A stretch of DNA of 64,000 bases, taken from assembly GCA_964036665.1 (NCBI GenBank), contig OZ038531.1, positions 20,624,324-20,688,323 on the forward strand, in the 5' to 3' direction. Below the pieces are notes generated by a model that did no database searches, was not told the origin of the DNA, and saw only the letters and a list, made by a program, of their open reading frames with translations. The stretch is from Gordius sp. MW1. Taxonomy: Eukaryota > Nematomorpha > Gordioida > Gordea > Gordiidae. Positions 30,612 to 43,408 of the stretch are shown here, piece by piece; the first letter of the stretch is position 1, and each line of letters begins with the position of its first letter. The position numbers were made by a program, and so were the translations under genes.

Positions 30612-32725
30612 CCTCACAGTCTTACACCTGAACCGATATATTTGGTGAGGCCATTCAAAATGACTCTATATGATAATTAATTGTACTTGAATGTAGGTAG
30701 GAATTTATCGGAAGCATATAGGAGTTTAGTGTAAGCAAAAGTGTTAGATTCAGGGTACAAACGCATTTGTAACTGCTATTAACGAGATGATTACCACTAT
30801 TTAGGAAGAGCCCGGGGTAGGAAGAATGATTAAATTAAAATTAAACTGAATGATGAATCATCATTATCAAACTTAAACTGTTGTATTATCAATCATTAAC
30901 CTCAAAGATCATCTGTACTTATTTATAGGCTATTATAGAGCCAGGTGAGAAAATGGCTGTAGCAGAAAAAAAAGATTTAAAGTCAGCCATAAGCCCCCCT
31001 CCCCCCACCCAACTCAATTTGCATATAGATAGGTACTGACCCCTGCCCTCCACCCTCGCCCTCTAATCGGAGATTATTACAATTAAATCGTTAACGGTGT
31101 CATCATTATTATTATCAGCATTAATATTATGGTAATGCTGCGCCATCAATTGAATTTATTTAAAACAATATCACAACTCTACACGAAAGAATAGTTGATT
31201 TTGTGAGTCTCAAACGCTAGCGGGAAACGACAGGTACATTACCTCTATAATAGACGACTACGACGACGACTACATAAATTAGAAGCGGGCAAAATATGCA
31301 CATTGAGCACCCTTAACTTCGCTCATCAATCATGTAGATTATACTAAGAGGCCCTGACTGCTCGCTTATGTATATAAATTTTATATAGGTGTGCTCGATG
31401 ACTGGACTTTACTATTGTCATCAACTCTCTATATTTCGCTTCCAGCCCATTTTACCTTTTCTCCTTATCTACTTTCTACACTTGATTCGGTCAAAAAAGT
31501 GGCGAAATATGCATATTTAGATGCCGGCCGGCTGTACATTTGAGAATATATTAAGAAGCATAATTTGAGAATAAAAGTAAACTCACAAACACAATATGTG
31601 TTATGAACGTGTGCAACGAATGTATCAGCTATAAAACAAAGCCAAGCCATGCGATAGAAAAGAATGTCGTAAAGTCATCTATGAAACACATCAATATTAA
31701 TGAGAGAATAAACCTTAATTAAGGCCATTCCAGTGTCCGCTTCAGCTAACTGGTCATACGTTTGAAATCCTATAAATATAATATGAGCACCAAAGTCATC
31801 AGAGTGCTAAGCTCAAAATATTAAGATCAAAATAATTTATTTTATTAAATTCTAACAACTTGTAATCTTTTTAAAACGCCTATTTAGGGTTTTAAGTATT
31901 TTTAATTTTTTTTATATTTCTTAGCAATTTATAATTGCAATATCAGACCACATTTTGAACAAGTCTCTAGAATAACTTTTATAGAGTAAATCACAGAAGA
32001 ATAGAGGTGGAATTAGTTCCTAACCATAGAACCTTTAATTTTCATTCGTATTAAAGGAACTACAATTCTATTCTTTGAAGAGCGTCAATTATTATTGTAA
32101 AGGTGATATGATTTAAGTTTGTTCTTATAAACCACCAAAATACATCTACCCATTTCAACCACAACACTATTCAAATTTCAATTCGTTGTTCAAATAGAAT
32201 AGAAAAGAAAAAAAAGTATATTCATGGATAAGCTGTCAAAGGGTAGATTTTATTAAAAGGCTCTATGGTAAAGCAGAGTAAAACAGACATTAGAAACGAC
32301 TTTGTGAAACATATATCTATGTCGTCGCCTCCTAGAACCACACCAATAATGACCTCTCCTTTAATCCAATCGTCATGAAAATAAGGTTCTTTTGTCCTAG
32401 ATGCATGGAGGACATCTCAGACAGCGTTTGACGCTTACTTCCCCACTGCTTTGATTAATTAATAAAATAGGATAAGTATTTTTTCGATTATAAGGTTTTT
32501 ATCTACAATATATCTATCATAAACCATGTGTGTTTCATAAAGAAGTAACGGGGGGATTCTGCTGCAACCATAAGTCGTTAATTATAAAAGCTGCTTTATT
32601 TATGTAAACGACTTTGATCTGATATCTCCTTAGAAATGTCAACTAAAATAAGGTAAAGATGTTTAAACAGCATCCCTTTGACTCTAAAACAATAAAAGTT
32701 ATAGATTGATACGTACTTAAACAAT
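30612..32725. other. Plain DNA, nothing recognised
   Basis: Somewhat less AT-rich than its neighbours, with a short CGA-rich patch near 31255-31272. No coding signature. Confidence 0.5.
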
Positions 32726-32900
32726 CATGGGCGTAGCCAGCTTTGGAATTAGAGGGGGGCAATAATGATTTAAGGATGTTTAGGGAGGGGCAAAATGAAC
32801 ATTTTTTGAAATTTTAGCCATAATTTTAATGAATTTCAACAATTTTTTGGATTTAGAGGGGGGCAGCCGCCCCTCCCTGCCCCCCTTGGCTACGCCCATG
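32726..32900. mobile_element. hAT-type MITE, well preserved, 8-bp TSD
   Basis: CATGGGCGTAGCCAGC ... CTTGGCTACGCCCATG; flanks TAAACAAT / AAAACAAT (7/8). This is a good reference copy for the family: clean TIRs, G-rich blocks, AT-rich centre. Confidence 0.9.
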
Positions 32901-35900
32901 AAAACAATTAATAATGTAATTTATAATAATTTTCAATCTAACTATAACTTCAATGGTGCCAAGTGTCAATTATTAGTAAATCGCTAATCTGCGATCACAA
33001 GTTTGTCGATCTCGCCTACTGAATATATATTCAAATAAATATCCATTAGTGATAATCTTATAATTTATCAGAAATACTTTAGTTCACTTTAGCGATACCT
33101 TGCATGCATAATATAAGGTAAATGATTTAAAAGGGAGCAATGGCACGAACAAAATTAACCATTTACTAATTTATTAATGCGCTGATTTTAAAGCTTAATT
33201 CCAAGTCCCGTACCCAATTTCAGCTCAAGTTCTAACGAGTTGAAATTAACACATAAGTGACATAGCCACAGACTCCAACCTCAATACAAGAGATGCGTTG
33301 TAAAATTTATAGAGCTCCTCCTCACGTAACATTTACATATAAAATGTTGTATGTTAAACAAAGTAAATCGATGGCGCACGAGCTATGGCATGATTGACAA
33401 TGTTTGCATAAGGACGCAAACTACAAATAAAGGCAAAGATCTAACAGGATAAAATGGAATAAAAAGGCAGGCTCGAATTCAAAGCAAATTTAATCAAAGT
33501 GCGTTGTTTGTCCTCATATAGCATAGTTGCCACACAAATAATATTAATGTTATAGTAGTAGTAGTAAGAAGGACACTTCTTTAAGATTTCTTTTGAACTT
33601 TTTTGGTTTTAACCGCGCCTTCATAAACTCTCCAAACTAGTGGTGTATTCTTTCTTATGAAGTGGTAATGTTCAAAGAACCGACTAAATTTACATTCATA
33701 AGAGCGAGCCCTTAATATACACCCCGTTAGCATATTTAACACTATAGCGCGACAACTTTTTTATTGTCCATTGTGTTTTATTTTCAAAAGGTTAGCGTTT
33801 GTCATGAAATGCAAAAAACCACTGCTTTATCTTTTTTTTTCGTGTACTCTCAACTGTTTATTCTTCCATTTATGCGTGGTTAAATTTGTAGGGAAAGAGT
33901 TAGTAAGGAAGGCTTCTTGCAGCATTATATAATTTAATATCACTTGTACGCCATGGCAGCAAATTACGAAACAAAAAAAAACTTGTATTGAATTAACAAC
34001 CCGTCTTATTTGATTAAACTATATTTGTTAAATTTATAAAACAAGCTTTGACCATTTGGTATTTAGGATGAAAAGTTTATATTCACAAGCTACTCCTTTA
34101 TTTTAATTCCTTAATTATTTCAATTCTGTCGTTAAATATTAGATTTTCATAAGTTATAATTATGTTGACATGTTACTCATATAATAAAAGAACAAACTTT
34201 AATTACCTCTTGAAATTTTGATGAATAGAATAATAGAGACATATGATGAGGTATATATATATTTTGGCAATTCAACAAATTAGTCAAAAAACTCAAACTA
34301 AGAACCTGTTTGCTCAATACAAAAAGCAACCTAACCCTACCCGTTATTTATGTCAGATGTTATTTGAGAACGTAAGCTTCTTACAAAGTTATCAACAGTA
34401 ACAACACCTCTATAATTAAATAAACTCGTTGTGCGTGTTTCCTAGACAGAAATGCATAACCTAAATCCACTTCCCTCAAATTTAAACTTGGGACTGGGGG
34501 GAGTGACAAGCGCAATGATTGTCTCACACATCTTCCTCACCTCAAATTAAATCTCAAAAGCTTTTCCTTTAGAATTGACTCCACGAGCAAGAAAAGGTAA
34601 CAACTTAAAAGCTAGAGGGTGCGTTTACAACTCTACGGGCTTAAGCTAGGCACAATAATAGCGTAGTAATAATGCTGTGGTGCGTGGTTTAAGAGGTGAG
34701 GAGTTATTTAATATGCGCGGTGGTATATAAGGTGTAAGTCTATGCAAACTGTGGGATGCGTGATAAAAATGCTCCGTCCCATATTTAGGGCAAAAAGTCT
34801 CTTTGTTTTCAAGGCTGATTTATTTCGTTGTGCCTAAGCGGAATTTAACAACGCCTTATGTCAGGACAACACGCGATAGCTCTTCTTTAGAACTCGTTAA
34901 ATCTCATTATAAGATTTTGATAGCGTGTAGTGTAACACCTCATTCTGCGGACATTCAAAAGGGTCATAAAGTTAATGCTATATTATGTAATGTTAAATTT
35001 GGATTTTGTTCTTTTAAAGTTGGATTCCCAAGAGTCTAAGACAAGAGATAATAATAAAAAAAGAGAAAAATATTACTAGATAAATATTTAATTTATGCAT
35101 AATTCGACGGGCAAACAAAGGATAGTCCTTTGTGACACCTTTATAAATATTGCACCATTCTCGCGCGCCCCGCAAATTATAATTGTGGTAAAGTGAATTT
35201 AATTTCACAACTTTTTTCGACCCCTTCCCCCAATTATTACCCCAAAACCGAGGTCAATTATAAATGTAACAATGATCGTTACATTACTATCAAAGGCACT
35301 CTTTAATAATTATTATAGTAAAAGTCCCTCTACCTTTCGGAAAGGCATGATCAGAACTAAAAATAAACAACCTAACACCACACCAACACACACTTCAGTT
35401 CTAAACTTAATTACGTCGCACAGCGTAATAGAGGTAATTGTGGGGGGTTCAATTTAGATTAAAGTTGCATAGTATAGAATCTAGTCAAAATGAAACAGCT
35501 CTATTGTGTAGCGTTTTCAAAGACATCACCTTTGTCACCCAACATTGGGCTTTGTTGTCGTAGCAACAGGTGTAAATAATTTGATTTAACACCTTCCCTA
35601 CCCTTCTACTTGTCACATTTTAAACTACTTTGGCCTAATTAGAACTGGTCTTTATCCCCCCCCCCTTTTTTCATGTAAAATATGAAAAATAACACTGCTT
35701 TCAAGTCAATTCCATTTCAAAAGAAGGGCTTCTGGTTTGTTTAACAAGCACTGATGCAAAAAAGGAGGCGTATTAAAAACTTTTATTGTCATCGCAAGTT
35801 GTCAGAGTGTCAGAAAGCCATGACCGCAGGCTACGATCCCATTAAATCATATAAGAACTAAGGTTTATGAATATGAAATTTTTTGGGGGTGGCGAAATTA

Positions 35901-38900
35901 TATATCACGCGCAATTGCTGTTTTTAAACGAAACGTTCATGTTGCTAATATTAAATTATTTATTTTGGCAGTAATATTAGTGAGTAACTTTGAACAAATT
36001 GAAAAGAAACTTGTGAGACTATTTAGTATTCTATTCAAACTACGAAGGCAGAATTTACTTTAATTTGTTAATTTGCGTGAGGCACAATTAAAACCATGGC
36101 AAATAGGACTGAAATTTCTTTGGCTGTTTGTTTGTTTAGATGCTTTCTTCTCAAGTATGTTGGTTAAATAATGGGAAAAGCAAACATATTTTAAATGTGG
36201 ACGCTGCGTCTAGCAAGCTGATTAAATATTGATTCAAATCCTAATAATAATTGTTCACATCAATATTTATACTGATTAAATAAATAATAATTATTATTTA
36301 ATGTATCCGGAGCAACAAAAAATAACGTCTTAATTTAAACCATTTGTAAAAAATGTAAAATTATGGTATAAAAAATAATGACATAAATTGTTATTTTTTA
36401 TATAAATGTTACAAAGAAGGAGTTTTTAGGACAAAATCTGATATTTTATCAAATCCAAACACCTGCCATTTCGACAGCCAACACCAAAAAACTTTGTTAA
36501 CGAGACTTAAAAGAGCATAAATTAAATCAGTCTCTCAAAAGGTGGTGGGCGCAATGAAGTGTGTTTAACGTTGTTATATATTATGCTTTTTCCCATTTTC
36601 AAAATTCCAAAATAATCAAATTATGATTTTCAAATAGTTTAATCAATCGCATATAACTCAATTATATGCTATTTCATATAGCTTAAAAATTATCCTTTTT
36701 AATATTAAATTAATATAAAATTGCTAAAATTCAATGTTGGAGAATTAAAAGTTTGTAGTATAAAAGTCATCTCAGTTGGATACTAACACCGGGCTACTGC
36801 TAATAGGTATGTTGAAATTAACTAGATATATTTTGCGACAAATTGTTAATGGTACCCCCTGTTGAGAAAATATGACAAATTTTACATCAAATTAACCCCG
36901 CATCGCATATCCTAAAATAGTTGCGAGCCAAGAAAATCATTTGTATTATATATCCAAACAATTCAAAATGTATCCAAATATTTATTTTTAAATACAATAA
37001 ATAATTTCAAATCAATTTATTAAAGCATATAGACATATTTTAAATCATTCGTCTAAATAACACCTAAATAACACTTAATTATATTAGAATTTCAAAATGT
37101 CCTTACTAAAAATCATAGAATCGATTATTTAAAAGGGCACGGGCATTGAAATGTGAAACTTTGGAATATGCAGGCAGGAGTTTTATAGTTATGCGGTATA
37201 TAATTCTTTGTAGATCAAAATCCAATACAAAATGAAACCCATTACTATAAGGAAAGGCATTAAAATGTTGGAGGGAAGTATATAGACTGTGTATAAATTA
37301 TGGGAAACAATGCATTAAAATGGCTTAAAATAATTCTAATCGATAAACAATTAAGATTATTACATCTAAAAAATAGAGAGGGGAAGGGATAAAAGTCACC
37401 CCAAATATAGTTTTTCTGATTTCTACATTTATTTTCCATTCCATTAATGCTACCTGTATATGGGTTGGTTTGGGTGTATTACCCATAAATTTAATCAGTC
37501 ACAGTCCCATTCTTAACAATGCCGAATATGGATTTTATTGAAAGGACCTAACCCATTTATAAAATCTTGATACTCTGTTTATTATTAATTAATGAAGACA
37601 CATTTCTATCTTGAGAAAATTATTGATTTTATGCATGATAACAATTAATTTTTCAAGCTTATATTATATTCGAAACGATAAAATATTTATGAAAAGTATT
37701 TTTAGTAATATTGAAATGTTTTCCAAATATTTATAGTTGTTAATTTCTAATTTTTATTTATTTTTTATCTTCACAAAATGTGTTTTTTTTAGAAATAATA
37801 AATGATTCGCATACTTATAAAGTAAACAGCAATTTAAATATTATTTTTTTATAAAATTTGATATTATAGTGATAACAAAACATAAGTAAAATCTAAGAAT
37901 AGTATCAAAAATGATTATTATTAAACATTTTAGAATAAATTAAATAATATTTTGAGATTAATTAAATAATTTAAAATATAAATATTACTTGTAGAAGAAA
38001 AAAGGGACAAAACGATTGAAAAATTTAATTAAATAAAATTTTCATCATCAACGAAAGTTTTTTGATACACAATTAATCAATATTTGTAATTAGTTTTTCC
38101 CGCAAATTTATTAAGTTTTCCAATGAAATAAAAAGTTACATAGCTTAGTGTTAATTTAAACTAGCTAATCTAAAAAGCAAATTTGTGCCTAAAATGACCG
38201 TAAAAAATAATTGTTTAATGTTTTTTAAAATGAAACATAATTGAATAGATTCAAATAGTATTTGCCACTAAAATTTAATTTTATAATTGTTATTACAAAA
38301 TCGTAAATAGATCATTTATACTTTCTCCAGAAATCTAAAAAAATATAATAAATAAAGATCAATGTCAACTTAATGTTTTGCGTTTCCCATTTATATTTTT
38401 ATGACCTTAAACTTGAAATTTTATTGACAAGTCTGGACAGAAAAAAATTGAATTTTAATAGTCTTTTCGTCTTTTTTATGTTATCTTTATAGAGAATGTC
38501 ACAAATGAAACCATTAATCAAGATTTATCGGGAGGGAAATTAGTTTGGAAAAATAAATCAATATTTTGTGTGTAATTACATTTAGAGCTATTCGTTATTC
38601 CGAAGTCCAAACAAATTATGTGCGACGACCTTTACGATCTTGATTGTATTTGTCTGATAAAATAAATTTACAAAATATATTTATAAAATAATAATTATTT
38701 AGCCAGGTTTTCGTATTATTTGAATTTTAAATATATACTCAACTTTTACTAGCGATTTATTATTTTTTTGGTATTATTTTTAAAACATTTTAAGCTATAT
38801 CTAAAAAACGGAATATAAATTACAAAATTATAAAAGCCTTGTTTTTTGATCTTCTTTGAGATAAGAGATACACCTTTTATTGACCTAAATAAACCTATTT

Positions 38901-39889
38901 ATTTGGAAGTAACATTTCTAAACCAATTATTTATGTACTTCAGTTTAAAATATTAATTAAAAAACATTTAAAGATAAAAATTTTGTAACTATTTAGAATT
39001 CTTAACTTTTTTAAATTGTTTCACTCATCTTCACAAAATATGTATTTTTAACTATAATATATGCAAATTGAATAAGTATATAAACTATTAAACTCTATGT
39101 AATTACATTCTGAATAATTTTCAATTTTATGCTTCATACGTTTTTTATTTCCTTGCAAGGGTTTTAAACGCCTTTTTAATATGTGTTTTGGCACCTTTAA
39201 AGCATCGGCCTTCTGGTAAATCTCAAATTATTTTTAAATACTTAATTAGATAAATACATAATCAACAAAAATAAAATAATAAATTAATGAAATAGGGTAT
39301 GGTAAAAATTGACATTAAACACCTTATATAGAGATCTAGGTTGGAAGCATGTTACTTGTAATCCAATCTTATTTTTCAAGGGGAAATGGTAGTAAGTCTT
39401 TAAAAAGCGACATCATTTTGCAATTTATATAGTAATTAAATATAAAAAATCCTCAATTTATTGAAAGTTCATAAACCCAAAATTTTTTTTATAAGTTTTG
39501 AACCAAAAGTTGACTTAAGCTACATAATTATAGACTTTTATATTGCCATCATCAACGTAACATAATTCAAAGAATATACATGAACTATGTGAAAATGAGT
39601 ATTTATAACTTTGATTAGGACATAATATTCTAGATTGTCCGAATATTGCCGGGGACGATACAATCTAAAAGCTTGTGGATAAAATATTATATTAGCCCCT
39701 AGGGACTATGTATTAATGCTTTACCAATGTAAATATTTCTAGTCTGACTTCTAATAATGGGGTTTTGGGTTGATGAACATGAGGACAAATCTTATAATAT
39801 GTCATCTTTTTACTTTGACTATTCGATTTACTGGCATATAAAGATTAATTTCTTCGAGCTTAGTAATAAAAATAAAGGTCACAATTGTT
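32901..39889. other. About 7 kb of AT-rich DNA without recognised genes or repeats
   Basis: Open frames such as 34803-35039 are short and have no known motif. A TAG trinucleotide run lies near 33553-33567. AT content rises further from about 36200 to 39500, with many runs of A and T. Confidence 0.5.
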
Positions 39890-40505
39890 TAAATTTTTCT
39901 GCCCGAACCCGGCCCGGTCTAATTTTCTTTAAGTAAATTGCCCGCCCGGGCTCGCCCGGACCCTTCTAAGTGTCCACCCGGCAATGTTTAAATCATTAGA
40001 GCTGCCGGAACTGCCCGGTTCTAAATGATGATTTTTAATATTTTTACGAATAATTTTGTTATAAACTTGAACAAATGTTTGCTAAATATAATTCACAATT
40101 TTTTGGGGTTAAGAATTACTATCAATAAATATCATGGAATCCAAAAAGTGACAAAATTATACACCAAAAGGGAATAACACATTCATGGGCGTAGCCAGCA
40201 TTGGAATTAGAGGGAGGCAATAATGATTTAGGGACGGGCAAAATAAACTTTTTTGAAATTTTAGCCATAATTTTATAAAATTCTAACAAATTTTTGGATT
40301 TAGAGGGGGGCAACGGCCTCCCTGCCCCCCCCCCCCCCCTTGGTTACGCTCATCTCATGAACGCACTATATTGAAAAATTTCCTTATACCCGAAACGCCT
40401 GAGTCCGCCTGGCCCGTTTAGAAGTTTTATTTTAGGACAGTTTCCTAGGCCGGACCAGGCTTTTCTGGTCTCTGAGATAAAAACGCCGAGATTTAGGGGT
40501 CCACC
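39890..40505. mobile_element. Decayed GC-ended element with a MITE inserted
   Basis: CCCGGCCCGG / GCCCGCCCGGGC clusters at 39900-40020 and again at 40388-40500 (CCTGGCCCG, CTGGTCTCT). This resembles worn copies of the AGAGACC-ended element seen at 43409-44602. The MITE at 40184-40354 sits between the two clusters. Borders not defined. Confidence 0.4.
40184..40354. mobile_element. hAT-type MITE copy
   Basis: CATGGGCGTAGCCAGC ... CTTGGTTACGCTCAT with the family centre and a long C run. No clear TSD. Confidence 0.78.
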
Positions 40506-40994
40506 TGGTCTCTATAACACTTTTAAAAAATGATATTGTTAAAAAAGGCTAGTGTTTTTTTTATTTTTGGGCTAAATACATATTGAATTCTTGCCCAAAC
40601 ACTAGTCCAGTATTTAGTGTTGATTGCATATTTTAATTTTCTTTGGTAAGTTGAAGTCCATGATACCCCCTGTCGTCTGGTGGTTCTATTTATTGATATA
40701 AATATATATCTACCTAAACAAATAACAAAACTATTATAGTAATTCACGTATTAAGGTTAAAATTGTTTGTTTTAAAAAGTTGGAAAAGTAAATTTAGCAA
40801 TATATAAACAAGTTAAAGAAGTTTAAAATATTTGTCCTTGGAACCGTCTAGACTAGATCAACCTATTCATTTTTTTCTCGGACCAACTGAGTCGGAGATT
40901 TTGGCACATATAAAAATCTTAGATTTTGATTTATACATCTTAGCGAATGCTTAAAAACTAACCTTATATTAATGATCAGCAAAATACAATTTTA

Positions 40995-41110
40995 ACCAAG
41001 TATCCAACAAGGAGGGGGGGGGGCAAATTACTTTTGTGCATAATTTTAGCTTTTAAATAACAATTAAAATTTATGGGGGGAGGGGGGGGGAAAGTCCGCC
41101 TTTACCTGAC
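40995..41110. mobile_element. Possible hAT-type MITE remnant
   Basis: Two G-rich blocks (near 41010-41025 and 41075-41092) around an AATTTTAGC-type centre. TIRs not preserved. Confidence 0.35.
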
Positions 41111-41137
41111 CACATCTATGCGTGCGTATTTTATGGC

Positions 41138-41316
41138 CGACCATTGGTTTTAGTCGACTAAACATAAACTGACCAAAGGTTTGACCGAAAAATTATTCTT
41201 TTGTTTACGTTTGGTCGACTAAGATAAGCAGGCTAAAAAACTTTGGGTCTGTTTAAATTTCGTCAACTAAAACCAAAAGGCGACCAAACACATCCCAGCC
41301 GTTTTTACAACACTAG
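41138..41316. mobile_element. MITE with ACGGCTGGGAT-type inverted ends, copy 1
   Basis: The right end reads CACATCCCAGCCGTTTTTAC AACACTAG; inner arms GGTTTTAGTCGAC / GTCAACTAAAACC and multiple GTCGACTAA motifs pair across the centre. The left tip is lost. Same family as 62717-62890. Superfamily unknown. Confidence 0.65.
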
Positions 41317-41357
41317 TGTTTAGTAATCTTTTTGTGCTCATAGCACCTAATCATAAT

Positions 41358-41613
41358 ATGGGACCGGGTCAAAATAACAGAAAAAAAACAGCAGAATTGG
41401 TCAGAACTGGTCAGATCAAGATTGGTCAGGAGGGTTAAGGTTTGGGTTAGTGTTTTAGGTCAGCGTTTTAGGTTAGGGTCAGGGTTAGGATTAGATGCAC
41501 ATCAAATCCCCATTTGAGATTTAATTCTAATATATTGATTATCTAAAATCTTGTTCTGACCAGTTCTGACCAATTCTGCTGTTTTTTTCTGCTATTTTGA
41601 CCCCGATTCCATA
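41358..41613. mobile_element. MITE with about 50-bp inverted ends and a telomere-like core
   Basis: The left arm (GGGTCAAAATAACAG, AGAATTGGTCAGAACTGGTC) is the reverse complement of the right arm (GACCAGTTCTGACCAATTCT, CTGCTATTTTGACCC). Between them 41431-41495 is a string of GGGTTA/TTAGGG-like units. Flanks share ATAATAT. Superfamily not assigned. Confidence 0.75.
41431..41495 (+). repeat. Degenerate TTAGGG-like array inside a MITE
   Basis: Runs GGGTTAAGG, GGGTTAGTG, TTTAGGTCAG, GGTTAGGGTCAGGGTTAGG. Recalls a telomeric hexamer but heavily mutated. Confidence 0.6.
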
Positions 41614-42488
41614 ATATTACACTCCTTTTTACTAACTAAACAAATTAAAAGCCTTTGAATGGATTGAAAAAGGTACGACTTTATATCAAAACATGTTAAA
41701 ATTATTGTAAATACTATTTGTCAACGTAAATGTCCAAGAATCGATAGTAAATCGATAATATTGTCTTGAAAATTGTTCAAAAATTATTATTTAATTTTAT
41801 TTCAAATATATAATTGACTATTACTCGTTATAATATTGCGATCTATGAATTTCTTTTTAATGGCGGTGGGGAGGGGGGTTGCCTAGATATTTAAATGTTG
41901 AACATATTTTTTGATAAAATTTTTTTACCAAATTTGGTAAAAGTCATTTGTCTGTATTGATATATCTTATTTTATAATGAACTATTTCTAGAAAAATGTC
42001 AGGTGTTCAAAATTTTTAGGGTTAGCTTTCAATTCAATAGGGTTTTAATTGAATTTGTAATGTTTTTAAAAATATCTTTATAATGATTGATTTATATACC
42101 GTTCTGAAATTTCAAATGTCGCCCAGCGTTTTAGAATTAAGCCTTAATTAAATATATTAAATTTTGACGATCTCTGGATTTAAAGGTGGGCAGCTGACCC
42201 TTTCTGTCCCCTCCTCCCTGGCTACGCCTATGGTAAGAGTACGAACAATTAAAGATTGGCAGATGAGCCAGAAATTTATTTTGCATAAATTAAGGAAAAT
42301 AATTATTTTCAAAAGAATTTTTTCCTCAAAATTCCGAAAGTCTGGAAGTTTATGTTTTAAATTAGATTAAATTATAACACGAAAAGGTCATTTGACAACG
42401 ATGGATTCCAAACAACTGGTAAAGAATCTGAGTGGGGGTCAAAGGAGCTCATCAGAGCTCATCAGGAAAGGAGCACACTTTGTAATTA

Positions 42489-42538
42489 TAACCCAAACCC
42501 TAACCCTTACCCTAGCCCTAACACTTACCCTAACCCAT
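42489..42538 (+). repeat. CCCTAA-like (telomere-type) degenerate array, left arm
   Basis: ACCCAAACCCTAACCCTTAC followed by CCTAGCCCTAACACTTACCC. The mirror copy is at 56094-56143 on the other strand. Confidence 0.7.
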
Positions 42539-43031
42539 TTATTTACTTGTTATGATTTCACTAGGACATGTTAATATTAAATATTTTGTGCTAAGACAAT
42601 ATGTTAAATTCATCCTGAGCAATCATGACGAGTTTCGCTCCTATTTCTGTGCTCCTTTGACCGGTTCCCATGAATCTATTTAAAATAAACAACAATTTAT
42701 TTGAAAATTACTTTGCGTATTTAAAAAAGCTGATCAAACACAAAAATTTAGTCTGATTAATGACTTCTGAAATTTATTTTATAAAATATATGAAAAGATT
42801 ATAAATCGCAGTAATATTATATATGCAACATCGTAGAGCATCATGTTGTGTAAAATATATTGTAATATAGATGGCAGCAATGCTATTATAACATATTCTA
42901 TTTTTACACGAAATTTTTGACTATATAAAAAGAAACTATTAACAGAAAATTATTTACTAGATTTTACATATAAAAATAATATTATTTAATTTTAGCATTA
43001 ACAACAAAAATAAATATTTGTTTAATTATTA

Positions 43032-43053
43032 AACTATGGAAAAATGTTTATAG
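43032..43053 (+). promoter_or_regulatory. Candidate snRNA proximal sequence element (U4 copy 1)
   Basis: AACTATGGAAAAATGTTTAT lies about 59 to 38 nt upstream of the U4 start, where insect PSEA elements sit. It is kept in copy 2 (right arm) and, with changes, in copy 3 (near 61476-61497), while other flanking bases differ more. No TATA box at the usual pol III place, as expected for pol II snRNA genes. Confidence 0.5.
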
Positions 43054-43090
43054 TAACAGCAATGTAAACAAAGGTAAATAGATGAGCAAT

Positions 43091-43236
43091 AGCTTTGCGC
43101 AGTGGCGATACCGTAACCAATGATGTTTTACCGAGGTGCGGTTATTGCTAGTTGAAAACTACTCCCAATACCCCGCCGCACTTTCTGCAAAGAATGGTGT
43201 AGGCAATTTTTACCAGGCCTCAAAAAGGCCGTCCAC
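43091..43236 (+). ncRNA. U4: U4 spliceosomal snRNA, copy 1
   Basis: Begins AGCTTTGCGCAGTGGCGATA, nearly identical to animal U4 5' ends (U6-pairing stem II). It continues with the 5' stem-loop, ATTGCTAGTTGAAAACT, and CCCAATACCCCGCC (stem I region). The Sm site is GGCAATTTTTACC, followed by a 3' hairpin GGCCT...AAAGGCC. Length about 146 nt, normal for U4. U4 pairs with U6 in the U4/U6.U5 tri-snRNP. The copy lies inside a repeat arm, so it may be a working gene, a carried copy or a pseudogene; sequence and Sm site look intact. Confidence 0.9.
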
Positions 43237-43294
43237 TTTTCAAATAAAGTAGTCTAAATTTCTATCTTACCTGTGCGGAGGATGTATAATCTTA

Positions 43295-43408
43295 TGCATG
43301 AGCGTAGCCAACTCTAAATCTTAAATTATTGCTAAAATTTCAAAAAAAATTTATTTTGCCCCTCACTAAATTATTATTATCTCTCTCTAATTCCAATGCT
43401 GGATACGC
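43295..43408. mobile_element. hAT-type MITE remnant cut by the AGAGACC element, left arm
   Basis: CATGAGCGTAGCCAACTC at one side and CCAATGCTGGATACGC at the other, with the family centre. The adjoining element inserted 8 bp from the MITE end (site GGATACGC). Mirror copy 55116-55233. Confidence 0.7.

Noticed and set aside
34803-35039. Possible small gene of 78 codons
   Set aside because: No known motif, first start not ATG-supported, AT-rich neighbourhood; kept as unannotated.
42164-42592. Two plus-strand open frames repeated on the minus strand at 56057-56467
   Set aside because: They are identical only because they lie in the inverted-repeat arms. They cover MITE and telomere-like DNA and have no protein motif.
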